Assembly (NCBI GenBank): GCA_035280425.1
Contig: DATEFW010000025.1
Location: 1-64,000 of the forward strand
Source: QHXW01 sp035280425
GTDB lineage: Bacteria > Acidobacteriota > Terriglobia > Bryobacterales > Bryobacteraceae
Direction of reading: 5' to 3'
DNA: 64,000 nt
Below the pieces are notes generated by a model. The model was not told the origin of the DNA and searched no databases. It saw nothing but the letters and a program-made list of their open reading frames with translations. This document shows positions 16,908 through 24,584 of this stretch, piece by piece. Made by a program: the position numbers and the translations under genes. Position 1 is the stretch's first letter. Every line of letters begins with the position of its first letter.

Positions 16908-17969
16908 ATGCCTGAAGCTGACGTGGTCATCAGAGACGGCGAGCTTGCCGCCTTCGCCGGACGTCTTCTCGAAGGGGTTGGAGTTCCGGCCCCGAAATCC
17001 CGCCTGGTGGCTGAATCCCTAACGGCTGCCAACCTGCGTGGAGTCGATTCCCACGGTGTGCAACTGCTGCCGTACTACCTCGAGCAGCTCGAATGGGGCG
17101 ACATGGATGCTAACGCCGGCGGCCGCGTCATCTCGGAAAGCGGGGCGTGCCTGCTTTACGATGGGCAGAACGGAATCGGCCAGGCGATCGCGGAAACCTG
17201 CTGTGGGCATGCGGTGCGCATAGCGGCTGCGAATGGGATGGCCATGGTCGTCGCGCGCGAATCCAATCACTTCGGCGCGGCGGCATTTTGGGCGCAGAAA
17301 ATGGCGGCCGCGGGCCAGATCGGCCTCGTGATGTGCAACGCCTCGCCGCTGGTTCCGCCATGGCAGGGGAAGGAGCCGCGCGTCGGCACCAATCCCATTT
17401 GCATGGCGGTGCCGGGCGGCGAAGAAAAGCCCTGGCTGCTGGATATGGCCACCACCACGGTAGCGGCCGGAAAGATTTTCAAAGCGATGATCAACGGCCA
17501 GCCCGACATTCCACCTGGCTGGGCCATGGATTCCGAGGGCGTTCCCACGACCTCGACCGAAACGGCGCTCAAAGGCCTGCTCATGCCGCTCGGCGGTTAT
17601 AAAGGCAGCGGACTGGCAATGATGGCTGAAATTCTCTGCGCAGTGCTGAGCGGCGGCGCCGTAAGCACAGAGGTAGGCGGCATACGTTTCCGGGGCAAGC
17701 AGGTGCGCGTGAGCCAGATGTTTTTAGCCATCGACATTGCGCGATTCATTCCGCTCGGTGAATTTCGCGCGCGTATGGACCGGCTGATTCGTACGATCAA
17801 ATCCACTCCGCCCGCCAAGGGATATAGCGAGGTGCTGGTTGCAGGCGAACCGGAACTGCGGATGGAACAAGAACGGCAGCGGAACGGAATCCCGGTGGGT
17901 CCGGGAACCTGGAAGGCGCTGTGTGAGGCGGCGGACCGGCTGGGAGTGGTGGCGCCGCAGGCGGGTTGA
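16908..17969 (+). CDS. LDH2/malate-lactate dehydrogenase family oxidoreductase
   Basis: This 353-residue protein belongs to the NAD(P)-dependent LDH2 family (malate/ureidoglycolate/sulfolactate/diketogulonate reductases), which has its own non-Rossmann fold. It has RGVDSHGVQLLPYY with the catalytic His (about 48), NGIGQAIAE, ARESNHFGAAAFWA, and GGYKGSGLAMMAEILCAVLSGG near residue 225. The substrate is a 2-hydroxy acid/2-oxo acid pair but cannot be chosen. It is divergent from vapBC. No neighbour indicates a pathway. Confidence 0.88.
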   Translation: MPEADVVIRDGELAAFAGRLLEGVGVPAPKSRLVAESLTAANLRGVDSHGVQLLPYYLEQLEWGDMDANAGGRVISESGACLLYDGQNGIGQAIAETCCGHAVRIAAANGMAMVVARESNHFGAAAFWAQKMAAAGQIGLVMCNASPLVPPWQGKEPRVGTNPICMAVPGGEEKPWLLDMATTTVAAGKIFKAMINGQPDIPPGWAMDSEGVPTTSTETALKGLLMPLGGYKGSGLAMMAEILCAVLSGGAVSTEVGGIRFRGKQVRVSQMFLAIDIARFIPLGEFRARMDRLIRTIKSTPPAKGYSEVLVAGEPELRMEQERQRNGIPVGPGTWKALCEAADRLGVVAPQAG

Positions 17970-18079
17970 ACCGAACGGCACATGCCCTGCCATTTACACC
18001 AGGTCCGCGGCGTGATATGAAAGCAGAGCAGTTCCTGTCCGCGTCCTACTGATCAGTCCATGTCGGTGGAGGGTTTTCC

Positions 18080-19006
18080 ATGCGAGCGCTCAGTGCCGTT
18101 GTGTTTGCAGTTTTTGTGGCATCCTATCTCTCCGCGCAATCAGGGGTTGCGGTCGTCGGCGCCGGATACGTGGGGCCCAACAACGTGATCACAGTCGCCC
18201 CGGGCCAGATCACCACGTTTTTTCTTTCCGGCGCCGGCGTGACTTTACCCGCGCCGGCGCGCATAGACGCACGCGGGCCGGCAGTGCCGACCAGCCTGGG
18301 CGGATTTTCCGCAACCATTCGCCAGACGCTGACGAACACGCTGTTCAGCCTGCCGATTCTTTCGGTGAAGCAGACTAATATCTGCGTGGCGAATTCGACC
18401 GGCTTCCCCGGGTCCGGCTGCACGATTACGAGCCTTACCGTCCAGATTCCGAACGGACTTGCCGTGCACAACCCGATTGAGGTGAATCCATTTTTCGAGT
18501 TTGGCGCAACGGAGTTGATCATCAGCGTGGACGGCGTCGCCAGCAGCGCATTCGCATTAGAACCGGTTGCGACTCAGATCCACATGCTGACGAATTGCGA
18601 CGGCAGTCCAGTGGCCAATTTCGGCGGCTTGCCTTGCACCTGGCAAATCACGCATGCCAACGGCAGCGTGGTGGCCTGGTACGCACCCGCGAAACCCGGA
18701 GAAACCGTGGTGGCGTACGCGTTCGGTCTGGGCGCACCGGGCAGCCAGGTTGTGGACGGCGTGCCGGTTCGCACCAGCGTCGCTTTGAAAGCGGATCAGT
18801 TTCAGCTCAGCTTCGCTTACCGGGCGGGTGGTTCAGTTCCGCCTATTGAAGCGCCGCCGGATCTGGGGCCTGCTGCCGTCCATCCCGTCTATGTTGGTCT
18901 GGTCTCGGGCTTCGTGGGCCTTTATCAGCTCAATTTCGTTGTGCCACGTCCGGCCCCGGGGACGTTTGCGTGCGATGGCCGCACAGTGTTTGCGAACGTA
19001 CGATGA
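18080..19006 (+). CDS. Secreted protein with Solibacter-type C-terminal domain
   Basis: This 308-residue protein has a signal peptide (cleavage near SAQSG). A central region of beta-rich Ig-like character follows, then a C-terminal segment VYVGLVSGFVGLYQLNFVVP. That segment matches the repeated C-terminal domain first described from Solibacter (TIGR03437-like), common in secreted acidobacterial proteins. Several Cys pairs (for example CVANSTGFPGSGC) may form disulfides. Function is unknown, probably surface or extracellular. The ATG has GGAGGG upstream. Its lineage restriction is a main reason for the taxonomic call. Confidence 0.7.
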   Translation: MRALSAVVFAVFVASYLSAQSGVAVVGAGYVGPNNVITVAPGQITTFFLSGAGVTLPAPARIDARGPAVPTSLGGFSATIRQTLTNTLFSLPILSVKQTNICVANSTGFPGSGCTITSLTVQIPNGLAVHNPIEVNPFFEFGATELIISVDGVASSAFALEPVATQIHMLTNCDGSPVANFGGLPCTWQITHANGSVVAWYAPAKPGETVVAYAFGLGAPGSQVVDGVPVRTSVALKADQFQLSFAYRAGGSVPPIEAPPDLGPAAVHPVYVGLVSGFVGLYQLNFVVPRPAPGTFACDGRTVFANVR

Positions 19007-19118
19007 GCGTGCAGGGCGTTCAATCTTCGGACAGCGCGTCGTTTTGCGTGACGCCGGAGTGAAGCTGAGACCGGCTCGCGGCGCGGAAACTCCTGCCCTG
19101 CTGGGCTAAAATATAGCG

Positions 19119-19364
19119 ATGCCCCAGGAGCCTCCGCAACCCACTGCGACGTTCGAAACCGCGCTGGACGAGCTCGAGAAGGTGGTCAAAGAACTGGAGG
19201 CGGGCGATCTGCCGCTCGAGCGCTCGCTCGAGCTTTTCGAAAAGGGCATGGCGCTGAGCGAAACCTGCCGCAAGCAGCTTGAAGACGCCGAAACGCGAGT
19301 CGAGATGCTAATCCGCAAAGAGGGCAAAATTCAGCCCGAACCGTTCCGTCCCGAAAAGGCATGA
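19119..19364 (+). CDS. xseB: Exodeoxyribonuclease VII small subunit
   Basis: This 81-residue protein contains FETALDELEKVVKELEAGDL and LERSLELFEKGMAL, the conserved XseB helical hairpin. Several copies bind the large subunit XseA to form the nuclease that degrades single-stranded DNA. XseA is not in the window. The gene overlaps ispA by ATGA and opens the classic xseB-ispA-tlyA-nadK cluster. Confidence 0.93.
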   Translation: MPQEPPQPTATFETALDELEKVVKELEAGDLPLERSLELFEKGMALSETCRKQLEDAETRVEMLIRKEGKIQPEPFRPEKA

Positions 19365-20245
19365 GCTTCCGCGAGTACCTCGCCGGGCAGCAGCAGCTCA
19401 TCGACCGCGAGCTCGCGCGACTCGTCCCGGCCGAGTCGGTTCCGCCGGAAACGATTCATCGCGCGATGCGCTACAGCCTGTTTGCCGGCGGCAAGCGTGT
19501 CCGGCCGGTTTTGTGCATGGAAGCGGCGCGCGCGGTGGCGGATAATCCGCACGGAATCGAGACGGCGGCGAGCGCTCTCGAATTCGTCCACACATATTCG
19601 CTGATTCACGACGATCTTCCGGCGCTCGATAATGACGATTACCGCCGCGGAAAACCAACTTGCCACAAAATGTTCGGCGAGGCCATGGCGATATTGACCG
19701 GGGACGCGTTGTTGACGCTGGCTTTCGAGACACTCTCCTCGATGAATTCTGTGGGCGGAGACCGCAAGGCGCGGATGATCGCCGAGCTGGCGACCGCCGC
19801 GGGAACGGTGGGCGGCATGATCGGCGGCCAGGTAGCGGATCTCGAAGGCGAAGGCCGGAAACCCGACGCCAAGCTGCTGGAAACCATCCATCGCGCCAAG
19901 ACCGGCGCTCTGTTGCGGGCCAGCGTGCGGATCGGTGCGATCTATGGCGGAGCGGATGACCGGCAGCTCGCGGCCATTTCAGGCTACGGCGAGCACGTCG
20001 GCCTGGCGTTTCAGATCGTGGACGACATTCTGGACGTCGAGGAATCGAGCGAAGCCCTCGGGAAAACCGCCGGCAAAGACGCGCAGCAAAAGAAGATCAC
20101 GTTTCCCGCCGTTTATGGGCTCGACGAATCGCACCGCATGGGCGAGCGGGAACGTATCTGCGCGCATGAAGCGGTGGCGATGTTCGGCTCTCGTGCCGAG
20201 CGGCTGCGGCAACTCGCGGATCTGATCGTCCAGCGCAAGTCATGA
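19361..20245 (+). CDS. ispA: Polyprenyl (farnesyl/geranylgeranyl) diphosphate synthase
   Basis: This 294-residue trans-prenyltransferase has a first Asp-rich motif HDDLPALDNDDYRRG in the DDx4D arrangement of bacterial farnesyl diphosphate synthases, GGKRVRP near the N-terminus, and second motif QIVDDILD. It condenses isopentenyl diphosphate with allylic diphosphates in the cytoplasm to make C15 or C20 precursors of quinones, undecaprenyl and hopanoids. ATGA overlaps on both sides show tight translational coupling. Chain length is inferred from the motif type only. Confidence 0.92.
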   Translation: MSFREYLAGQQQLIDRELARLVPAESVPPETIHRAMRYSLFAGGKRVRPVLCMEAARAVADNPHGIETAASALEFVHTYSLIHDDLPALDNDDYRRGKPTCHKMFGEAMAILTGDALLTLAFETLSSMNSVGGDRKARMIAELATAAGTVGGMIGGQVADLEGEGRKPDAKLLETIHRAKTGALLRASVRIGAIYGGADDRQLAAISGYGEHVGLAFQIVDDILDVEESSEALGKTAGKDAQQKKITFPAVYGLDESHRMGERERICAHEAVAMFGSRAERLRQLADLIVQRKS

Positions 20246-20964
20246 AACAGCGGCTCGATCGCCTGCTGGTCGAGCGCGGTCTGGCTGAATCCCGCGAAAA
20301 AGCGCAGGCGCTGATCATGGCTGGCGAGGTACTGGTCAATGGCCAAAAAGCTCTGAAGCCCGGGCACTCGGTGGACGCCGCGAGCGCGATCGAGCTTACG
20401 GGCAAACCTCCCTACGTCAGCCGGGGCGGAGTGAAGCTGGCGGCGGCCCTGGACCATTTTTCGATTGATGTAGCGGGCCACGTCTGCCTGGATGTTGGCT
20501 CGTCGACCGGCGGTTTCACCGATTGCCTGCTCGCTCGCGGGGCTTCACGGGTGCATGCTGTAGATGTCGGCGCGGGGCAGCTTCACTGGAAGCTCCGCAA
20601 TGATCCGCGCGTGATGCTGCATGAACGTATCAATGCGCGTTATCTGCGGCTCGACGACGTCGGCGAGGCGGTGGACCTGGCGACGATCGACGTCAGCTTC
20701 ATTTCGGCCACCATGATTCTGCCGGCGGTCGCAGCGCTTTTGCGCGCGGACGGCCGGATGGTTATACTCATCAAGCCACAGTTTGAAGTGGGGAAAGGCC
20801 AGGTGGGCAAGGGCGGCATCGTGCGCCGTCTCGAGCTGCACCAGGAAGCGTGCACACGGGTGGATGAAGCGGTGAAAAATCTGGGTTTCAAGACGGAAAT
20901 CATCGAGAGCCCCCTACTCGGCGCGGAAGGCAACAAGGAATTTCTCCTCTATGCCCGACATTAA
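20242..20964 (+). CDS. tlyA: TlyA-family 2'-O-ribose rRNA methyltransferase
   Basis: This 240-residue protein has an N-terminal S4 RNA-binding domain (RLDRLLVERGLAESREKAQALIMAGEVLVNG region) and an FtsJ-like SAM methyltransferase domain (DVGSSTGGFTDCLL, VDVGAGQLHWKL). The KPQFEVGK and GNKEFLLY motifs are typical. TlyA methylates ribosomal RNA cytidines. Many homologues are annotated as haemolysins, which is a historical label. It overlaps ispA by 4 bp and nadK by 14 bp. Confidence 0.92.
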   Translation: MKQRLDRLLVERGLAESREKAQALIMAGEVLVNGQKALKPGHSVDAASAIELTGKPPYVSRGGVKLAAALDHFSIDVAGHVCLDVGSSTGGFTDCLLARGASRVHAVDVGAGQLHWKLRNDPRVMLHERINARYLRLDDVGEAVDLATIDVSFISATMILPAVAALLRADGRMVILIKPQFEVGKGQVGKGGIVRRLELHQEACTRVDEAVKNLGFKTEIIESPLLGAEGNKEFLLYARH

Positions 20965-21814
20965 AACCGTAGGCATCATCTCGAAGCCCGGGGTCGCCGC
21001 CGCCAATGACCTCGTTCCGAAGCTTCTCGCGTGGCTGGCAGCCCGAAAAATGCAGGTGCGGTACGACCCGGAGACTGCTGCCTACGCCGGGACGAACGGC
21101 GGCATCCCGCGCAAGCAGGTTCCTGAAGGCACGGATCTGGTGATCGTGCTGGGCGGCGACGGCACGCTGCTCTCGGCCGCACGGGCGATCTCCGGCCGCG
21201 AGGTGCCGCTGTTTCCGGTGAACCTGGGCGGGTTGGGGTTTCTGACAGCCATCACCATCGACACCGTATTTCCGGAGCTCGAACGCGCTTTCCGCGGCGA
21301 ACATCGGATCGGCAAGCGAAAACTGCTGCATGCCCAGTTGCTGCGCGCCGGCAAGGAGATCGAGCGCTATGAAGCGCTCAACGACGTCGTGGTGTCAAAA
21401 TCCGACATCGCGCGCATGATCGATCTGGATGTGCACGTCGATCAGATGTTTGTCTGCCGCTATAAAGCCGACGGACTGATTGTGTCGACACCGACCGGTT
21501 CCACAGCATATTCGCTCTCGGCGGGCGGCCCCATCATATTTCCATCGGTGGCGGCCATCTGCCTGACGCCGATCTGTCCGCATATGCTCACCAACCGGCC
21601 GGTGATTTTGCCTGACGTCAGCGTGATCCGGATTGTAGTTGAGGCCGATGACAGCGCAGCGTACCTCACGATTGACGGCCAGGTCGGTGTGCAGCTCAAC
21701 AAGAGCGACCAGATCGAGTGCCGCAGCTCGAGTTACGCGTTGATGCTGGTCCGCCCGCCCCGGATGCTTTTTTTCGACGTGCTGCGCGAAAAGCTCAAAT
21801 GGGGCGAACGGTGA
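20951..21814 (+). CDS. nadK: NAD kinase
   Basis: This 287-residue enzyme has the NAD kinase signature GGDGTLLSAAR (about residue 68), NLGGLGFLTAI, and the conserved NDVVVSK and TPTGSTAYSLSAGGPI motifs. It phosphorylates NAD to NADP with ATP or polyphosphate in the cytoplasm. It starts inside the tlyA end, and its TGA overlaps the symporter GTG as GTGA. The five genes from xseB probably form one transcript. Confidence 0.95.
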   Translation: MPDIKTVGIISKPGVAAANDLVPKLLAWLAARKMQVRYDPETAAYAGTNGGIPRKQVPEGTDLVIVLGGDGTLLSAARAISGREVPLFPVNLGGLGFLTAITIDTVFPELERAFRGEHRIGKRKLLHAQLLRAGKEIERYEALNDVVVSKSDIARMIDLDVHVDQMFVCRYKADGLIVSTPTGSTAYSLSAGGPIIFPSVAAICLTPICPHMLTNRPVILPDVSVIRIVVEADDSAAYLTIDGQVGVQLNKSDQIECRSSSYALMLVRPPRMLFFDVLREKLKWGER

Positions 21815-23016
21815 GGCGGCTTTCGCTCACCACTTGGATATTCATCGGCATGGCGGCGGGTATCGCGATCGGGATCGCCCTACCCGGCATTGGCATCCGG
21901 CTCTCCCCTATCAGCAATATCTTTTTGCGGCTGATCCGCTCTATTATCGCGCCGCTCATTTTTGGAATTTTAGTCTACGGCATCGCTGGATCGGGCGACC
22001 TCAAGCAGATGGGGAGGATCGGCCTCAAGGCTTTGGTCTATTTCGAAGTGCTGACCACGATCGCGCTGTTTCTGGGCCTTGCCGCGGTGAATCTGACGCG
22101 GCCGGGCGCCGGGATCAAGCTGGCGCAGACCGCGGCCGAAGCTGGTGTTCCGCAGACGAGCCCAACGGCGGGTTCGGTGATCGAGCACGTTTTTCCTTCG
22201 AGCGTGATAGACGCCATGGCGCGCGGGGATGTTTTGCAGATTGTGGTCTTCTCGTTCTTGTTTGGCGCAGCGTGTGTAGCAGTCGGCGCGAAAGCCAAGC
22301 CGGTGGTCGCGTTCTGCGAATCGCTTGCCGAGATCATGTTCCGCTACACCAATTACGTCATGTATCTGGCGCCCCTCGGCGTGGGTGCAGCGATGGCGGT
22401 CACGGTGGCGAGCAAGGGCATGGGCGTGCTCTACGGGCTTGGAAAGCTGGTACTGACCATGTACGCCGCGCAGATCGTTTTCGTTGCGGTGGTGCTCGGA
22501 TCAGTCGTGATGCTCGCCCGGATTCCTGCCGGCGCATTTTACCGGGCGGTACGCGAGCCGTTCCTGATCGCGTTTTCGACTGCCTCGAGCGAAGCCGCGC
22601 TGCCGCGGGCGCTCGAAAATATGGAGCAGTTCGGCGTCCCCAAACAGATCGTGGCGTTCGTGCTGCCTACCGGCTACAGCTTCAATCTCGATGGCACGAC
22701 GCTTTATCTGTCACTCGCATCGGTTTTTGTCGCACAGGCGGCGGGCGCGGATCTGTCGTTCGGCCAGCAATTGCTCATGATGCTGACGCTGATGCTGACC
22801 AGCAAGGGCGTGGCCGGCGTGCCGCGCGCGGCGCTCGTCATCCTGGCCGGAACGCTGGCGAGCTTTCATCTGCCGATGGAAGGCGTCGCCGTTCTGCTGG
22901 GTATCGACGCCGTTATGGACATGGCGCGGACTTCAGTTAATGTTGTGGGCAACTGCCTGGCATCGGCGGTGGTGGCGCGGTGGGAAGGCGTGGAATTGAC
23001 GCCCAAAACTGCTTAA
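21811..23016 (+). CDS. Dicarboxylate/amino-acid:cation symporter (DAACS family)
   Basis: This 401-residue inner-membrane transporter has the family motifs: the serine-rich hairpin STASSEAALP, then GYSFNLDGTTLY, and DMARTSVNVVGN near the C-terminus. It takes up glutamate, aspartate or C4-dicarboxylates with protons or sodium. A longer frame extends upstream, but the GTG at 21811 overlapping nadK's stop gives the expected N-terminus. The last 201 bp before the final few codons (22801-23001) recur almost identically at 24349-24549. The terminal codons differ from the second copy. Its stop shares the palindrome TTAA with the convergent PIN gene. Confidence 0.93.
   Translation: MRRLSLTTWIFIGMAAGIAIGIALPGIGIRLSPISNIFLRLIRSIIAPLIFGILVYGIAGSGDLKQMGRIGLKALVYFEVLTTIALFLGLAAVNLTRPGAGIKLAQTAAEAGVPQTSPTAGSVIEHVFPSSVIDAMARGDVLQIVVFSFLFGAACVAVGAKAKPVVAFCESLAEIMFRYTNYVMYLAPLGVGAAMAVTVASKGMGVLYGLGKLVLTMYAAQIVFVAVVLGSVVMLARIPAGAFYRAVREPFLIAFSTASSEAALPRALENMEQFGVPKQIVAFVLPTGYSFNLDGTTLYLSLASVFVAQAAGADLSFGQQLLMMLTLMLTSKGVAGVPRAALVILAGTLASFHLPMEGVAVLLGIDAVMDMARTSVNVVGNCLASAVVARWEGVELTPKTA
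22771..23001 (+). repeat. Direct repeat, copy A: 3' end of the symporter gene
   Basis: The 201 bp at 22801-23001 match 24349-24549 with 4 mismatches by eye (about 98%). Homology continues leftward to 22771 with a 12-bp difference in a short internal repeat. Copy A is inside the intact gene. The offset between copies is 1,548 bp. Confidence 0.92.
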
Positions 23017-23438
23017 AGCGGAGCGCGTTTCAGGCTGGTGATGAAGTCGATACCGGTCACGTTCGCGTGGCTGAGACGATCGTCATTGGTTATGAACAAC
23101 TGGACACCGGCGGCAGCAGCACAAGCCAACTGGATGGCATCTGGCGGTCGAATGCTCTTATCTTGCCGGATCTGGGAATAGGCATCGGCTGCTTCTAGGT
23201 CAAACGGAAGAACTCTGATCTCGGGCTGGGAAAACAGAGCCAAATAGCGCTTCCTGAGCGCTTCATCGCCACTCCGGATCGGCTTTACCAGCACCTCGCC
23301 GACCGTCATGGCGCTGGTCACTAAACTGTCGCCGCGATCGCGCATCTTGCGGCGTAACTGGCGCACGAGATCGCCAAGAGCCGGGTGCTGCTCGAACAGG
23401 TAAATGAACAGATTGGTGTCCCAGAAGATGTGTGCCAG
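23013..23438 (-). CDS. PIN-domain toxin (module 2), proposed CTG start
   Basis: This PIN-domain RNase of about 141 residues has Asp7 in IFWDTNLF, Glu48 in TVGEVL, Asp100 in RPPDAIQLA and Asp119/120 in ITNDDRLSH, a complete active site. The only conventional upstream start, GTG 23513, would overlap the preceding gene by 67 bp and add an unrelated N-terminus. A CTG at 23438 places the fold correctly and has AGGAG 5 nt upstream, overlapping the stop of the preceding gene. It lies inside the islet flanked by the duplicated symporter sequence. Its stop shares TTAA with the symporter stop. Confidence 0.82.
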   Translation of the reverse strand: MAHIFWDTNLFIYLFEQHPALGDLVRQLRRKMRDRGDSLVTSAMTVGEVLVKPIRSGDEALRKRYLALFSQPEIRVLPFDLEAADAYSQIRQDKSIRPPDAIQLACAAAAGVQLFITNDDRLSHANVTGIDFITSLKRAPL

Positions 23439-23446
23439 AAGATCTC

Positions 23447-24262
23447 CTACCAGTTCCTCCCGCGAATGCGCGGGTCCATCAACACCCCGAACAGATAGGC
23501 GTAATCTCGACACTCATTGATATCCGAAGTCTTCTCCAGCGGACATTTCTGTACCGCCTTTTCCACATCGCCACGGCCAAAGCGCTGGTTTACACGCTCG
23601 CCATTCCGATAGAACCAAATTCCTCCCTTGCCCTCCACTTGATAAGTGAATAGCAGCCCCCTCGAAGTCCGAAACTCTTCGCCTTGATGTTGCCCAATAC
23701 GCCTCCATATCACGTCCATTTCTGGGATTGCGCTCGCTATCTTCTCCTCGTCCTCCCACCCTGAGCGGAGGCTGTTGACGTACTCGTCTGCATTCGTGCC
23801 GGCCCAGATCTCTTTCCCTAAGCCCCACATCTGAAGGATGGGATCATCCTGCTCTTTCATTGCATTTCCTTCCCCTTTACAGTACTCGTTCTCGTACCAA
23901 TCCAACAGAGGATGGTACTTCTCCGGGAGTTGCGCGCGATTCGGAGCCACCTTTCCCCTGCGTAAAGGATGTACACGATCGCCGTTTCGAAACAAACGGT
24001 AAGTTTCATTCTCCAGTCTGTAGAACATCCGATACCGTGCGGAATTCGGTTCCAGGTTAGCGACGTTGTGGAGATAGATGTGCGCTTGAACTCCGGCGCG
24101 AACCTCGGGGTGCACATGCTGGCGCTTCACCTGATCCAGAATCTCCTTCGCGGAGAATGAAGGCCGCTGAGGGTACTTTTTATGAAGCGTGGCCAGAGCG
24201 ATCCAAGCTTCATCAGCGACGAGAACATGGCCCTTGGCTTTCTCAATTGTTTCTCTTACCAT
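23447..24262 (-). CDS. Composite antitoxin-like protein of module 2
   Basis: This 271-residue protein has three visible parts. Residues 1-128 look like a helical DNA-binding domain (DEAWIALATLHKKYP, then VHPEVRAGVQAHIYLHNVAN and a YRLFRNGD beta segment). Residues 139-169 have DDPILQMWGLGKEIWAGTNA and DEYVNSLRSGW, a pattern of antitoxins that precede PIN toxins. Residues 180-271 form a separate mixed domain (EEFRTSRGLLFTYQVEGKGG). An internal ATG at codon 135 (23860) has GGGGAAGG 7 nt upstream, so a shorter antitoxin could be made from the same frame. I do not recognise a named family for the whole. It precedes the toxin gene by 8 nt. Confidence 0.7.
   Translation of the reverse strand: MVRETIEKAKGHVLVADEAWIALATLHKKYPQRPSFSAKEILDQVKRQHVHPEVRAGVQAHIYLHNVANLEPNSARYRMFYRLENETYRLFRNGDRVHPLRRGKVAPNRAQLPEKYHPLLDWYENEYCKGEGNAMKEQDDPILQMWGLGKEIWAGTNADEYVNSLRSGWEDEEKIASAIPEMDVIWRRIGQHQGEEFRTSRGLLFTYQVEGKGGIWFYRNGERVNQRFGRGDVEKAVQKCPLEKTSDINECRDYAYLFGVLMDPRIRGRNW
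23858..23875 (-). promoter_or_regulatory. Internal ribosome site and in-frame ATG within the composite antitoxin gene
   Basis: GGGGAAGG (23868-23875) lies 7 nt before an in-frame ATG (23858-23860). It is a better ribosome site than the AAGG of the first start. Initiation here would give a 137-residue protein beginning at the antitoxin-like motif. Confidence 0.55.
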
Positions 24263-24274
24263 GATTACCTTCTA

Positions 24275-24298
24275 TTTATATGTTATTACAGGTAATAA
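24275..24298 (-). promoter_or_regulatory. Operator/promoter of toxin-antitoxin module 2
   Basis: TTATTACAGGTAATAA (24283-24298) is a dyad with 7-bp arms. It abuts a minus-strand TATAAA (24275-24280) 13 nt before the ATG. AAGG precedes the start by 5 nt. The A/T-rich character contrasts with the surrounding GC-rich genes. Confidence 0.6.
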
Positions 24299-24330
24299 GA
24301 TATCGCAAGCTGCACACGAAAGACGTGCCA

Positions 24331-24573
24331 TTGCTGATGATGCTCACAAGCAAGGGCGTGGCCGGCGTGCCGCGTGCGGCGCTCGGGATCCTGGCCGGAA
24401 CGCTGGCGAGCTTTCATCTGCCGATGGAAGGCGTCGCCGTTCTGCTGGGTATCGACGCCGTGATGGACATGGCGCGGACTTCAGTTAATGTTGTGGGCAA
24501 CTGCCTGGCATCGGCGGTGGTGGCGCGGTGGGAAGGCGTGGAATTGACGAAAGCGGCCTCAAGCAGCGCCTGA
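24331..24573 (+). pseudogene. Detached 3' end of the symporter gene (direct repeat, copy B)
   Basis: This fragment encodes LLMMLTSKGVAGVPRAALGI and the rest of the DAACS C-terminus through DMARTSVNVVGN, ending in a different tail (TKAASSSA). It has no N-terminal nine tenths of the gene and no start of its own. The 201 bp at 24349-24549 match 22801-23001 with 4 differences. It is best read as the original 3' end left behind when the islet entered and supplied a replacement end. It lies next to the response regulator gene, where the intact symporter gene would once have ended. Confidence 0.88.
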
Positions 24574-24584
24574 GGTCGGGCGTC

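Noticed and set aside
16838..17032. N-terminal extension of the VapB frame
   Set aside because: It overlaps the divergent dehydrogenase start, is low-complexity, and would place the operators inside the coding region.
21834..22940. A 368-codon frame overlapping the symporter gene on the same strand
   Set aside because: It is Arg/Gly/Asp-rich and low-complexity. The symporter frame has all family motifs.
22801..24549. The duplicated symporter end as an insertion-sequence terminal repeat
   Set aside because: The repeats are direct, coding and host-derived, and no transposase or integrase gene lies between them.
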